A stretch of DNA of 5,366 nucleotides from Candidatus Tayloriibacteriota bacterium (GCA_026395105.1 JAPLZH010000039.1:1-5366); one strand, 5' to 3'. Positions 1 to 5,209 are shown, counted from the stretch's first letter. The notes: a model not told the origin generated them from the sequence alone. Numbers and translations are program-made.

Positions 1-71
1 ATTGCAGATCCTGCGCTATACATTTTCTCAATACAAAACCTCTCTCCAAAAGACAAATGATGATATTTCAT

Positions 72-100
72 ATGACAATTAAATTAATTATTTTGTTAAT
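72..100 (+). promoter_or_regulatory. candidate promoter of the 80-residue orphan gene
   Basis: ATGACA at 72-77 (five of six matches to the -35 consensus) is followed after 17 bases by GTTAAT at 95-100 (four of six matches to the -10). Transcription would start near 107, giving a leader of about 45 bases before the start codon at 152. The surrounding DNA is very AT-rich, so chance matches are easy. The terminator after the gene makes a separate promoter plausible. Confidence 0.35.
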
Positions 101-134
101 ACATTAATTCTACTGTCCTACTTCAAAGGTAGCT

Positions 135-165
135 AGTTCGAGCGGTTAGATATGCTGATCGAACT
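135..165 (+). repeat. 7-bp inverted repeat flanking a start codon
   Basis: AGTTCGA at 135-141 is the exact reverse complement of TCGAACT at 159-165. The 17-base loop contains the ATG at 152. In RNA this could form a small hairpin around the initiation site, or in DNA a short operator. The arms do not extend further. It is short enough to be chance, so the functional reading is only a suggestion. Confidence 0.3.
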
Positions 166-394
166 GAAAGAAAAGGTCGATGAGAGCATACTCGATTCCC
201 TAAGGGATTTAATCCTCTATCGGGAAATTCAGGTCCCTGTCTCGCCACGGTCAGTAAAAATGGTTTGTCGGAAGCCGCGTGACGTTCGGGATATACTCAA
301 AATCAAGGATAACGGCTGGTTCTGGCACCAAGGCGGCTGCGAGATATCAAAAGCAGCTTATATCTACCTAGGACTGACAGCTGGTAATGAGTAG
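152..394 (+). CDS. orphan 80-residue hypothetical protein
   Basis: I do not recognise this protein. It is predicted to be soluble. The first 25 residues look helical and amphipathic, then a segment rich in Pro, Arg and Lys (about 28-50) is followed by a C-terminal part with two Trp, a His and a Cys (NGWFWHQGGCEI, about 54-65). There is no signal peptide, membrane segment or known motif. Support for a real gene comes from its surroundings: a possible promoter at 72-100 and a convincing intrinsic terminator starting 22 bases after the stop. No clear Shine-Dalgarno site precedes the ATG. Four of its six Arg codons are CGG, a codon absent from all 48 Arg codons of gyrA in the same window, and CTG is used for Leu several times. 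This suggests a foreign or recently acquired gene. A short regulator or a mobile-element accessory protein are possible, but nothing in the sequence decides it. Confidence 0.55.
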   Translation: MLIELKEKVDESILDSLRDLILYREIQVPVSPRSVKMVCRKPRDVRDILKIKDNGWFWHQGGCEISKAAYIYLGLTAGNE

Positions 395-416
395 TGTTCC
401 TGTTCCAAATCTTCAG

Positions 417-448
417 TGCTTGGTACCACGCGTATCAGGCATTTTTTT
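417..448 (+). terminator. intrinsic terminator after the orphan gene
   Basis: The left arm 417-426 (TGCTTGGTAC) pairs along all ten positions with the right arm 432-441 (GTATCAGGCA), eight Watson-Crick pairs and two G-U pairs, around a five-base loop (427-431). A run of seven T follows at 442-448. This is the classic Rho-independent layout for + strand transcription. There is no matching A-run on the other side, so it should not terminate the oppositely oriented HIT gene that ends at 478. Confidence 0.75.
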
Positions 449-477
449 ATCAAGTCAGATATTCTTGAAATTAATAA

Positions 478-912
478 TTAGTAAATACATTCTGAGATTA
501 TTTTAGCGACCTCTTTCAGCTCTTTTTCAGGGGTCGCAGGTCTTTCTCCGGGCCTATAAAGGAATTTCCGAGGCTCATATTCATATATTCCAGCATCACC
601 GGCTTTTCTCGGCAAAATGTGCAAATGAAAGTGGGGAACTGACTGCCCGCAGTCTTTGCCGTCATTCCAGGCGAAATTAAAACCTTCTGCCCCGAATGAC
701 TTTTTTAATGCGCCACAAATTCTCAAACGTAAATCCTCCACAGCTTCTTTTTCCTCTTTAGTCATATCCTCATACTTTGCCACACACCTTTTAGGACAAA
801 TTAAAGTATGGCCTATAACCACAGGGATATTTGTCGGAAAGGCAAAAGCCAGGCTATTCTCCACGATAGTCCTCTCCTTAATCTCCGGAATCTCACAAAA
901 AGCGCATTTCAT
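478..912 (-). CDS. HIT-family nucleotide hydrolase/transferase (HINT or Ap4A hydrolase type)
   Basis: This is a 144-residue histidine-triad protein. The signature His-x-His-x-His lies in PHFHLHILPR (His94, His96, His98 from this start). The middle His is the expected nucleophile that takes the nucleotide phosphate during hydrolysis of purine phosphoramidates or dinucleoside polyphosphates. The N-terminus has a C-x-x-C pair (Cys3, Cys6) as in many HIT proteins that start MxCxFC. The IGHTLICPKR and FNFAWNDGKDCGQSV segments match the usual core strands leading to the triad. Length is slightly above the common 110-140 range because of a C-terminal helical tail after Arg102. I chose the ATG at 912-910. 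A GTG at 927-925 would add five residues (MYYWG), but it overlaps the likely -10 region and the family usually starts at this Met. The substrate cannot be told from sequence. It is transcribed away from the MBL gene and is probably monocistronic. Confidence 0.92.
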   Translation of the reverse strand: MKCAFCEIPEIKERTIVENSLAFAFPTNIPVVIGHTLICPKRCVAKYEDMTKEEKEAVEDLRLRICGALKKSFGAEGFNFAWNDGKDCGQSVPHFHLHILPRKAGDAGIYEYEPRKFLYRPGERPATPEKELKEVAKIISECIY

Positions 913-918
913 CCCCCA

Positions 919-935
919 ATAATACACTATTTATA
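919..935 (-). promoter_or_regulatory. candidate -10 elements of the HIT gene
   Basis: On the minus strand, TATAAA (935 to 930) and TATTAT (924 to 919) each match the -10 consensus at five of six positions. From TATTAT there are six bases (TGGGGG) to the ATG at 912, the same spacing as at the MBL gene, so the message could start at the ATG. From TATAAA the leader would be about ten bases. Either leaves no room for a normal Shine-Dalgarno site and puts the GTG at 927 upstream of, or inside, the promoter. No good -35 is visible. Confidence 0.45.
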
Positions 936-944
936 CAGCATTTA

Positions 945-1000
945 AAAAAATGAAAGGGATTTTCTGTTATCTTTTATGTCGAAAATCCCTTTCATTTTTT
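945..1000. repeat. perfect 20-bp inverted repeat in the divergent HIT/MBL intergenic region
   Basis: The arm 945-964 (six A, then TGAAAGGGATTTTC) is the exact reverse complement of 981-1000, around a 16-base loop (965-980). With an A-run on one side and a T-run on the other, it looks like a bidirectional intrinsic terminator. It sits between two gene starts, however, where no adjacent gene ends. Its right arm overlaps the -35 region of the MBL promoter. It could be an operator, an insulator between the two promoters, or the relic of a deleted gene's terminator. Confidence 0.85.
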
Positions 1001-1017
1001 CTAGTTTTTGATATAAT
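989..1017 (+). promoter_or_regulatory. extended -10 promoter of the MBL-small protein-gyrA block
   Basis: A perfect TATAAT at 1012-1017 is preceded by TGA at 1009-1011, giving the extended -10 form. Seventeen bases upstream is a weak -35 (CTTTCA, 989-994), which lies in the right arm of the inverted repeat. Only six bases (1018-1023) separate the -10 from the ATG at 1024, so the first transcribed base should be at or next to the start codon and the mRNA should be leaderless. Confidence 0.75.
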
Positions 1018-1023
1018 ATATGC

Positions 1024-1662
1024 ATGGTCATAACATATCAGGGTGGCGAATTTGTTAAACTTCAGTTTGGCGATATTACGCTCGCTTGTAATCCCGTTTC
1101 AAAGAATTCAAAATTACCACAAACGCGCTTCGGGGCGGACGTCTGTTTAGTATCTGCAGATCATCCAGATTTTAACGGCTCTGAGCAGGTCGCACATGGT
1201 GAGAAAAAGCCTTTTATAATAGACGGCGCCGGTGAATATGAGGTGAAGGGAATTTTCATTCAGGGATTCGGATCAAAGACAAATTTCGGTGGAAAAGAAT
1301 CTATAAACACTATTTATAAAATTGTTCTTGAGGGAATGAACATCTGCTTCCTCGGTGCACTTTCAGATCAGGAAATCTCTAAAGAAGCGGATGAGGCATT
1401 AGATAATATAGACATTCTTTTTGTACCTATAGGCGGAAACGGTGTGCTAGACCCATCAAAGGCCTATAAATTAGCCGTATCACTAGAACCGAAGCTCATT
1501 ATCCCTATACATTTCGGCGAAATATCAGATAATAAAGATGCATTAAAAACTTTCTTAAAAGAAGCAGGGGAATCCGCCACACCAGTAGATAAATTAACTT
1601 TAAAGAAGAAGGATTTAGATGGTAAAGAAGGTGACGTCGTCGTCCTTCAGGCCGTTTCTTAA
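1024..1662 (+). CDS. metallo-beta-lactamase-fold protein with a degenerate metal site
   Basis: This 212-residue protein resembles the UlaG-like/COG2220 branch of the MBL-fold hydrolases. Recognisable landmarks in order are the N-terminal strands (VITYQGGEFVKLQFGD), the metal-motif region SADHPDFN (44-51), IIDGAGEYEVKG (65-76), INTIYKIVLEGMNICFLGALS (split at 94-114), DILFVPIGG (130-138) and the C-terminal IPIHFGE (160-166). In active relatives the motif region reads S-H-x-H-x-D-H. Here Ala45 and Phe50 replace the first and third His, while His47 and Asp49 remain. The usual Asp of LGD is Ala112. His163 is retained. Canonical two-zinc hydrolysis therefore looks impaired, and a binding, structural or altered-metal role is possible. 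The start is fixed by the promoter: it is probably a leaderless ATG with no Shine-Dalgarno site. It is first in a same-strand block with a small membrane protein and gyrA, so co-transcription is likely. The substrate is unknown. Confidence 0.85.
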   Translation: MVITYQGGEFVKLQFGDITLACNPVSKNSKLPQTRFGADVCLVSADHPDFNGSEQVAHGEKKPFIIDGAGEYEVKGIFIQGFGSKTNFGGKESINTIYKIVLEGMNICFLGALSDQEISKEADEALDNIDILFVPIGGNGVLDPSKAYKLAVSLEPKLIIPIHFGEISDNKDALKTFLKEAGESATPVDKLTLKKKDLDGKEGDVVVLQAVS

Positions 1663-1698
1663 ATTTTGTATATTAAATTAAATTATTTTTAAAAATTT

Positions 1699-2019
1699 AT
1701 GATGAATTTTATAAACAATATGCGAGCACAGTCCGACAGAGCGAAACATCGCTTTGCCTTATCTGTCGCTCTCGGCGTAACAGCATTTATACTCATATTC
1801 TGGGCAGTGTCTTTTTCAGTTAAAATGGACGAACTTTCAAATGGACCTTCAGATAAGAGTACTAGCACATTTGGCGCAGTTAAGAGTAATATGGCGAGCG
1901 TCGTTTCAGGGTTTGAAGGATTAAAGAGCACTCTTTCTTCTTTATTTTCTTCCGGTACACCAGCACCAAAAGGAGAATTAGAGCCAGCACCATCAAACTT
2001 TACTAATCAAAACAAATAA
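1699..2019 (+). CDS. small single-pass membrane protein upstream of gyrA
   Basis: This 106-residue protein is of unknown function. A basic N-terminus (R9, R14, K16, R18) precedes one hydrophobic segment at about residues 19-40 (ALSVALGVTAFILIFW at its core). The positive-inside rule predicts N-in, C-out. The rest is Ser/Thr/Gly/Pro-rich, low in complexity, and probably disordered outside the membrane. There is no signal-peptidase or lipoprotein site. It lies 36 AT-rich bases after the MBL gene and 12 bases before gyrA on the same strand, with tandem TAA stops, so it probably belongs to the same operon. The start could be the first or second of two adjacent ATGs (1699 or 1702); neither has a Shine-Dalgarno site. 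Reading on the same strand between two confident genes, with a clear membrane-protein architecture, supports it as real. A structural or envelope role is a guess. Confidence 0.8.
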   Translation: MMNFINNMRAQSDRAKHRFALSVALGVTAFILIFWAVSFSVKMDELSNGPSDKSTSTFGAVKSNMASVVSGFEGLKSTLSSLFSSGTPAPKGELEPAPSNFTNQNK

Positions 2020-2031
2020 TAAACATTCTGT

Positions 2032-4536
2032 ATGGCAAAGGATATACCAGAAAAGAAACTTAATGTTCGTGACGGAGATAATGAAGGAACTCCGGTGCGA
2101 AAAGAAGGAGACGGAATAGTAGTACGAAGTATAACGACAGAAATGCGCGAGGCATATTTAAACTATGCCATGTCTGTTATTACTGCCCGTGCCCTCCCAG
2201 ACATCCGTGATGGATTAAAGCCTGTTCACCGACGCATTCTCTTTGCCATGCATGAAATCGGTCTTACTGCCAGTGCAAAGACCCGTAAGTCAGCGAAAAT
2301 TACAGGAGATGTGACAGGTAACTATCACCCGCACGGAGACGCAGCCGTCTATGAATCTCTAGTGAAGATGACACAGCCGTTTTCTATGCGCTATCCGCTC
2401 ATAATCGGTCAGGGAAACTTCGGATCTATCGATGGAGATAATGCTGCAGCACCTAGGTATACTGAGGCAAAGATGTCGAAGATTTCAGCTGAACTTCTTC
2501 GAGACCTCGAAAAAAATACAGTGGACTGGAGACCGAACTATGAAGGTACTAGAAAAGAACCGATAGTTTTGCCGACTTCGGTTCCAAACCTTTTACTTAA
2601 TGGAACGCTCGGAATAGCGGTCGGAATGGCATCGAATATTCCGCCACATAACCTCGGCGAAGTCTTAGACGCCACTACTCATCTCATAGATAATTCAGAA
2701 GCGACCACCGAAGACCTTTTGCAGTTTATTAAAGGACCAGACTTTCCGACAGGAGCTATACTTTATGGTCAAAAGGACCTCGCCCACGCATACGCTACAG
2801 GGCGCGGTGGAGTGGTCGTTCGTGGAGAAGCAGAAATCATAGAAGATAAAAAAGGACAGTTCTCCATCATCATTACTTCACTTCCGTACAGGGTTATAAA
2901 ATCCACTCTTTTAGAAAGAGTAGCTGAACTCGTGAGAGATAAGCTTTTAGACGGCGTTAGAGGAATGAGAGATGAGTCTTCGAAAGACATTCGAATAGTT
3001 ATAGATCTAAAAAACGGTGCTCATCCTGAAAAAGTCCTAAATTTTATATATAAACACACTCAGTTAGAAGAATCTTTCCACTTTAACGTGGTAGCGCTTA
3101 TAGGTGGTGTGCCGAAGACCCTTTCTTTAAAAACTATTTTAGAGGAATTCGTCGCGCATCGAATTATAGTAGTTAAGCGCCGAACACAGTTTGACCTAGA
3201 TAAGGCCCTCGACCGTGAACATATACTTATCGGTTTGAAAAAGGCATTGGACTATATAGACCGAATCATTACTTTAATTAGAGGATCGAAGGACGCTCTA
3301 GAGGCACACGTTAAATTAATGAAGGAGTTTAAATTCTCCGAAAGACAGGCTACAGCCATTCTCGAAATGAAGCTTCAGAAGCTCGCCGGCCTAGAGAGGA
3401 AGAAGGTGGAGGAAGAATTAAATGCCATTCAGTTATTTATAGCTGAACTTAAAGATTTACTCGGTAGTAATAAAAAGATTTTAGCTTTGATTAAGAAGGA
3501 ACTTTCTGAAATTAAGGCAAAGTATAATGATGAACGCCGAACTAAGATAATGAAAAACGGAGTAAAAGAAATCTCCGATGAAGATTTAATTCCAGATGAA
3601 GAAAGCGTTCTTATCCTTACAAAGGGCGGATATATTAAGCGCACTAATCCGGATGAATATAAAAAGCAAAAAAGAGGTGGGGTCGGAGTAGTGGATCTAG
3701 ATACTAAAGATGAGGATTTCGTCACCATATTCGTCACGGCGAGCACTCATAATGATCTCCTATTCTTCACTGATAAAGGAAAGGCCTATAAGATTAAGAT
3801 GTTTGAAGTCCCAGAAGGCAAAAGAGCTACAAAAGGTAAGTCTATAATGAACTTTTTGCCTCTCGGAGCTGATGAAAAGATAAATTCTATTCTTCCGATT
3901 CCGAAAGAAGTAAAAGGAGAGAAGAATGAAGAGCATTCTATAATGATGATTACTAAACTCGGAACTGGTAAGAAAGTTTCAGCAAAGAACTTTAGTGATG
4001 TTCGCCGATCAGGCCTCATAGCTATCACGCTTCATGATGGAGATGAATTAGTCTCAGCTACTCTCGTTCAAAAGAGCGATGATATGATTCTAGTCTCAGC
4101 AGACGGTCAGTCTATTCGCTTTAAAGAATCAGATATTCGCGAAATGGGCCGTGGAGCAGCAGGCGTCCGCGCTATGGACCTAGATAAAACAGACACTGTC
4201 GTCCACGCAGAAGCTATCAGGCCTTCTTCAAAGGGTGGTTCACTATTCGTTATTAGCGAAAAAGGATTCGGAAAGAAGACGCTCCTAGAGGAATATAAGA
4301 CTCAGAATAGAGGTGGTTCAGGAATTCTCACTGCTAAAGTTACTGAGAAAATAGGACCTATTATGTCAGCCCGTGTCGTTACAGCGGAAATAGAAGAGGT
4401 AATAGCCATGTCAAAGAAGAGTCAGGTTATCCGCACAGAGATTAAGGAAATTCCAGAACTAGGCCGTCAGACTCAGGGCGTGCGCATTATGAAGCTTCGT
4501 GACGGAGACTCTATCGCCTCACTTATTTGCCTATAG
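2032..4536 (+). CDS. gyrA: DNA gyrase subunit A
   Basis: This is the 834-residue DNA breakage-reunion subunit of type IIA topoisomerase, which acts with GyrB to introduce negative supercoils using ATP. Numbering runs 21 ahead of E. coli GyrA. RALPDIRDGLKPVHRR (53-68) carries the conserved Arg53, Lys63 and His66. Arg142-Tyr143 in AAPRYTE is the catalytic pair (E. coli Arg121-Tyr122). The tower and C-gate coiled-coil regions follow (about 180-515), with the family sequence ATAILEMKLQKLAGLE at 450-465. The C-terminal DNA-wrapping beta-pinwheel spans about 525-834 and has the GyrA-box QKRGGVG at 546-552 and a weaker QNRGGSG at 758-764. The length is close to that of B. subtilis GyrA, and there is no acidic C-terminal tail like that of E. 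coli. The quinolone-contact positions are Ala104 and Glu108. The ATG lies 12 bases after the preceding gene and has no Shine-Dalgarno site. ParC is the alternative, but the recognisable GyrA-box favours GyrA. Confidence 0.95.
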   Translation: MAKDIPEKKLNVRDGDNEGTPVRKEGDGIVVRSITTEMREAYLNYAMSVITARALPDIRDGLKPVHRRILFAMHEIGLTASAKTRKSAKITGDVTGNYHPHGDAAVYESLVKMTQPFSMRYPLIIGQGNFGSIDGDNAAAPRYTEAKMSKISAELLRDLEKNTVDWRPNYEGTRKEPIVLPTSVPNLLLNGTLGIAVGMASNIPPHNLGEVLDATTHLIDNSEATTEDLLQFIKGPDFPTGAILYGQKDLAHAYATGRGGVVVRGEAEIIEDKKGQFSIIITSLPYRVIKSTLLERVAELVRDKLLDGVRGMRDESSKDIRIVIDLKNGAHPEKVLNFIYKHTQLEESFHFNVVALIGGVPKTLSLKTILEEFVAHRIIVVKRRTQFDLDKALDREHILIGLKKALDYIDRIITLIRGSKDALEAHVKLMKEFKFSERQATAILEMKLQKLAGLERKKVEEELNAIQLFIAELKDLLGSNKKILALIKKELSEIKAKYNDERRTKIMKNGVKEISDEDLIPDEESVLILTKGGYIKRTNPDEYKKQKRGGVGVVDLDTKDEDFVTIFVTASTHNDLLFFTDKGKAYKIKMFEVPEGKRATKGKSIMNFLPLGADEKINSILPIPKEVKGEKNEEHSIMMITKLGTGKKVSAKNFSDVRRSGLIAITLHDGDELVSATLVQKSDDMILVSADGQSIRFKESDIREMGRGAAGVRAMDLDKTDTVVHAEAIRPSSKGGSLFVISEKGFGKKTLLEEYKTQNRGGSGILTAKVTEKIGPIMSARVVTAEIEEVIAMSKKSQVIRTEIKEIPELGRQTQGVRIMKLRDGDSIASLICL

Positions 4537-4587
4537 TTTGAAAACAGAAAGTAGTCATTAAAGGAGTTTATAAATTTTATTAAAAGT

Positions 4588-4616
4588 TTGCAAAGATTAG
4601 ACATGTACGCTATAAC
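4588..4616 (+). promoter_or_regulatory. promoter of the toxin-antitoxin operon
   Basis: TTGCAA (4588-4593) is separated by exactly 17 bases from TATAAC (4611-4616). They match the -35 and -10 consensus at four and five of six positions. Transcription should begin near 4623, leaving a leader of roughly 19 bases before the antitoxin ATG at 4642. The -10 lies inside the loop of the inverted repeat at 4596-4629, so a protein bound there would block RNA polymerase. Confidence 0.6.
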
Positions 4617-4629
4617 GTACATGTCTAAT
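4596..4629. promoter_or_regulatory. 14-bp inverted repeat, likely autoregulatory operator
   Basis: The arm 4596-4609 (ATTAGACATGTACG) is the perfect reverse complement of 4616-4629, with a six-base spacer (CTATAA) that supplies most of the -10 box. Each arm holds ACATGT and a near match to TGTACA, the core described for YefM-YoeB operators. Phd/YefM antitoxins usually repress their own operon, so this is the obvious binding site for the antitoxin or antitoxin-toxin complex. No run of T follows, so a terminator for gyrA is less likely. Confidence 0.7.
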
Positions 4630-4641
4630 TTGTAAAAATTT

Positions 4642-5025
4642 ATGAATTTAAAAAATATAATTTCGATAACAGAAGCCAGACGCAGGATTTTTGAAATAAT
4701 AAATGAAGTTCAAAATCCTGATCAAGTCTACGTTTTAACTGAAAACGGTAGATCAAAAGCCGTGATAATGTCCGCCTCAGAATATGAATCTCTTATAGAG
4801 ACCATTGAAGTGGATAAGATTTTTCCTAATCTTGAAAAAGACGTTAAGGAATTAAGAAAGGATATCAAAACTGGCAAATACAGGACATATCCATCTCTCG
4901 AGGATATGGTAAATAGTCGAAAAATCCTTTTATTAAGAGAAACTTCTAAGGAAAAATATGAAATACAGAGTACTAATAAGGCCAAAGGTAAAAAAGGAAA
5001 TAGAAGAAATCCCGGGAAGAGATAA
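4642..5025 (+). CDS. Phd/YefM-family antitoxin
   Basis: This 127-residue protein is predicted to bind operator DNA through its N-terminal domain and neutralise the toxin through its C-terminal part. The Phd/YefM fold is visible in residues 7-54: ISITEARRRIFEIINEV, then the strands VYVLTENGRSKAVIMS and the helix ASEYESLIET. A charged helical segment follows (about 64-95, KDVKELRKDIKTG in its middle), where such antitoxins wrap around their toxin. It is longer than the usual 80-95 residues. The last 22 residues (106-127) come from DNA that also encodes the toxin start and are strongly basic, with eight Lys or Arg and a single Glu. This tail may be a by-product of the overlap rather than a functional domain. 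There is no Shine-Dalgarno site. The promoter and palindrome directly upstream support self-repression. The pairing with a RelE-like toxin immediately downstream makes the assignment firm. Confidence 0.9.
   Translation: MNLKNIISITEARRRIFEIINEVQNPDQVYVLTENGRSKAVIMSASEYESLIETIEVDKIFPNLEKDVKELRKDIKTGKYRTYPSLEDMVNSRKILLLRETSKEKYEIQSTNKAKGKKGNRRNPGKR
4947..4952 (+). promoter_or_regulatory. Shine-Dalgarno site of the toxin
   Basis: TAAGGA lies five bases before the toxin ATG at 4958 and inside the antitoxin reading frame. It is the only well-placed ribosome binding site I find before a gene in this window. It fixes the toxin start and allows the toxin to be translated from within the antitoxin message. 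Confidence 0.65.
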
Positions 5026-5209
5026 AGAAAGGATAATTGAAGCCTTATTTGCCTTATCTCTCGATCCATTTCAGGGAAAAAAGCTAAAAGGTAAATATTC
5101 TGGTCAATATCCATTCAAAGTCTGGCCGTATAGGATTATATATGAGGTCATTAAAGACGAACTTATTGTATTCGTATTAAAAGTCGGCTATAGGCAGGGC
5201 GCGTATTAG
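4958..5209 (+). CDS. RelE/ParE-superfamily toxin (probable mRNA interferase)
   Basis: This is an 83-residue toxin of the usual family size. The order is a short N-terminal strand (KYRVLIRP), two helices (about 9-33, VKKEIEEIPG then ERIIEALFAL), a basic turn GKKLKGK (40-46), the strands YPFKVWPYRIIYEV (51-64) and ELIVFVLKVGYRQGAY (68-83). Lys42, Lys44, Arg59, Arg79 and the terminal Tyr83 lie where RelE-type ribosome-dependent RNases carry their basic and aromatic active residues. ParE-type gyrase inhibitors share the fold, but the YRIIYEV and VGYRxxxY pattern and the retained basic cluster favour RNase activity. The likely action is cleavage of mRNA in the ribosomal A site. The gene begins inside codon 106 of the antitoxin, in the +1 frame, with a 68-bp overlap, so translational coupling is expected. 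All key positions are present and the frame is intact, so it is probably functional. Confidence 0.88.
   Translation: MKYRVLIRPKVKKEIEEIPGRDKERIIEALFALSLDPFQGKKLKGKYSGQYPFKVWPYRIIYEVIKDELIVFVLKVGYRQGAY

Noticed and set aside
129..151. tRNA-like TAGTTCGAG sequence
   Set aside because: It only resembles a T-loop. No acceptor stem, anticodon arm or D-arm can be built around it.
656..922. 88-codon + strand frame opposite the HIT gene
   Set aside because: It lies wholly antisense to a gene with a clear His-triad motif, and its translation has no recognisable domain.
910..927. GTG at 927 as the HIT start
   Set aside because: It overlaps or precedes the likely transcription start and adds MYYWG before the family's usual N-terminus. 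ATG at 912 fits better, although the longer form is not excluded.
1689..1931. 80-codon minus-strand frame opposite the small membrane protein
   Set aside because: The + strand protein has a coherent membrane topology and operon spacing; the antisense frame has neither.
2769..4028. Three minus-strand frames (2769-2990, 3429-3746, 3786-4028) inside gyrA
   Set aside because: All are antisense to conserved gyrase sequence, Ser-rich and without motifs, as expected for shadow frames.
2032..4536. Alternative genetic code with UGA as glycine
   Set aside because: No in-frame TGA occurs in 834 gyrA codons or in the other genes, so code 25 is not supported.
4596..4629. The palindrome as the gyrA terminator
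   Set aside because: No T-run follows the stem, and its loop carries a good -10 with a -35 at 17-bp spacing, so an operator-promoter is more likely.
4728..5114. 128-codon minus-strand frame across the toxin-antitoxin pair
   Set aside because: Its hydrophobic Phe/Leu-rich translation mirrors Lys/Glu-rich coding on the other strand. Both + strand genes have good family matches.
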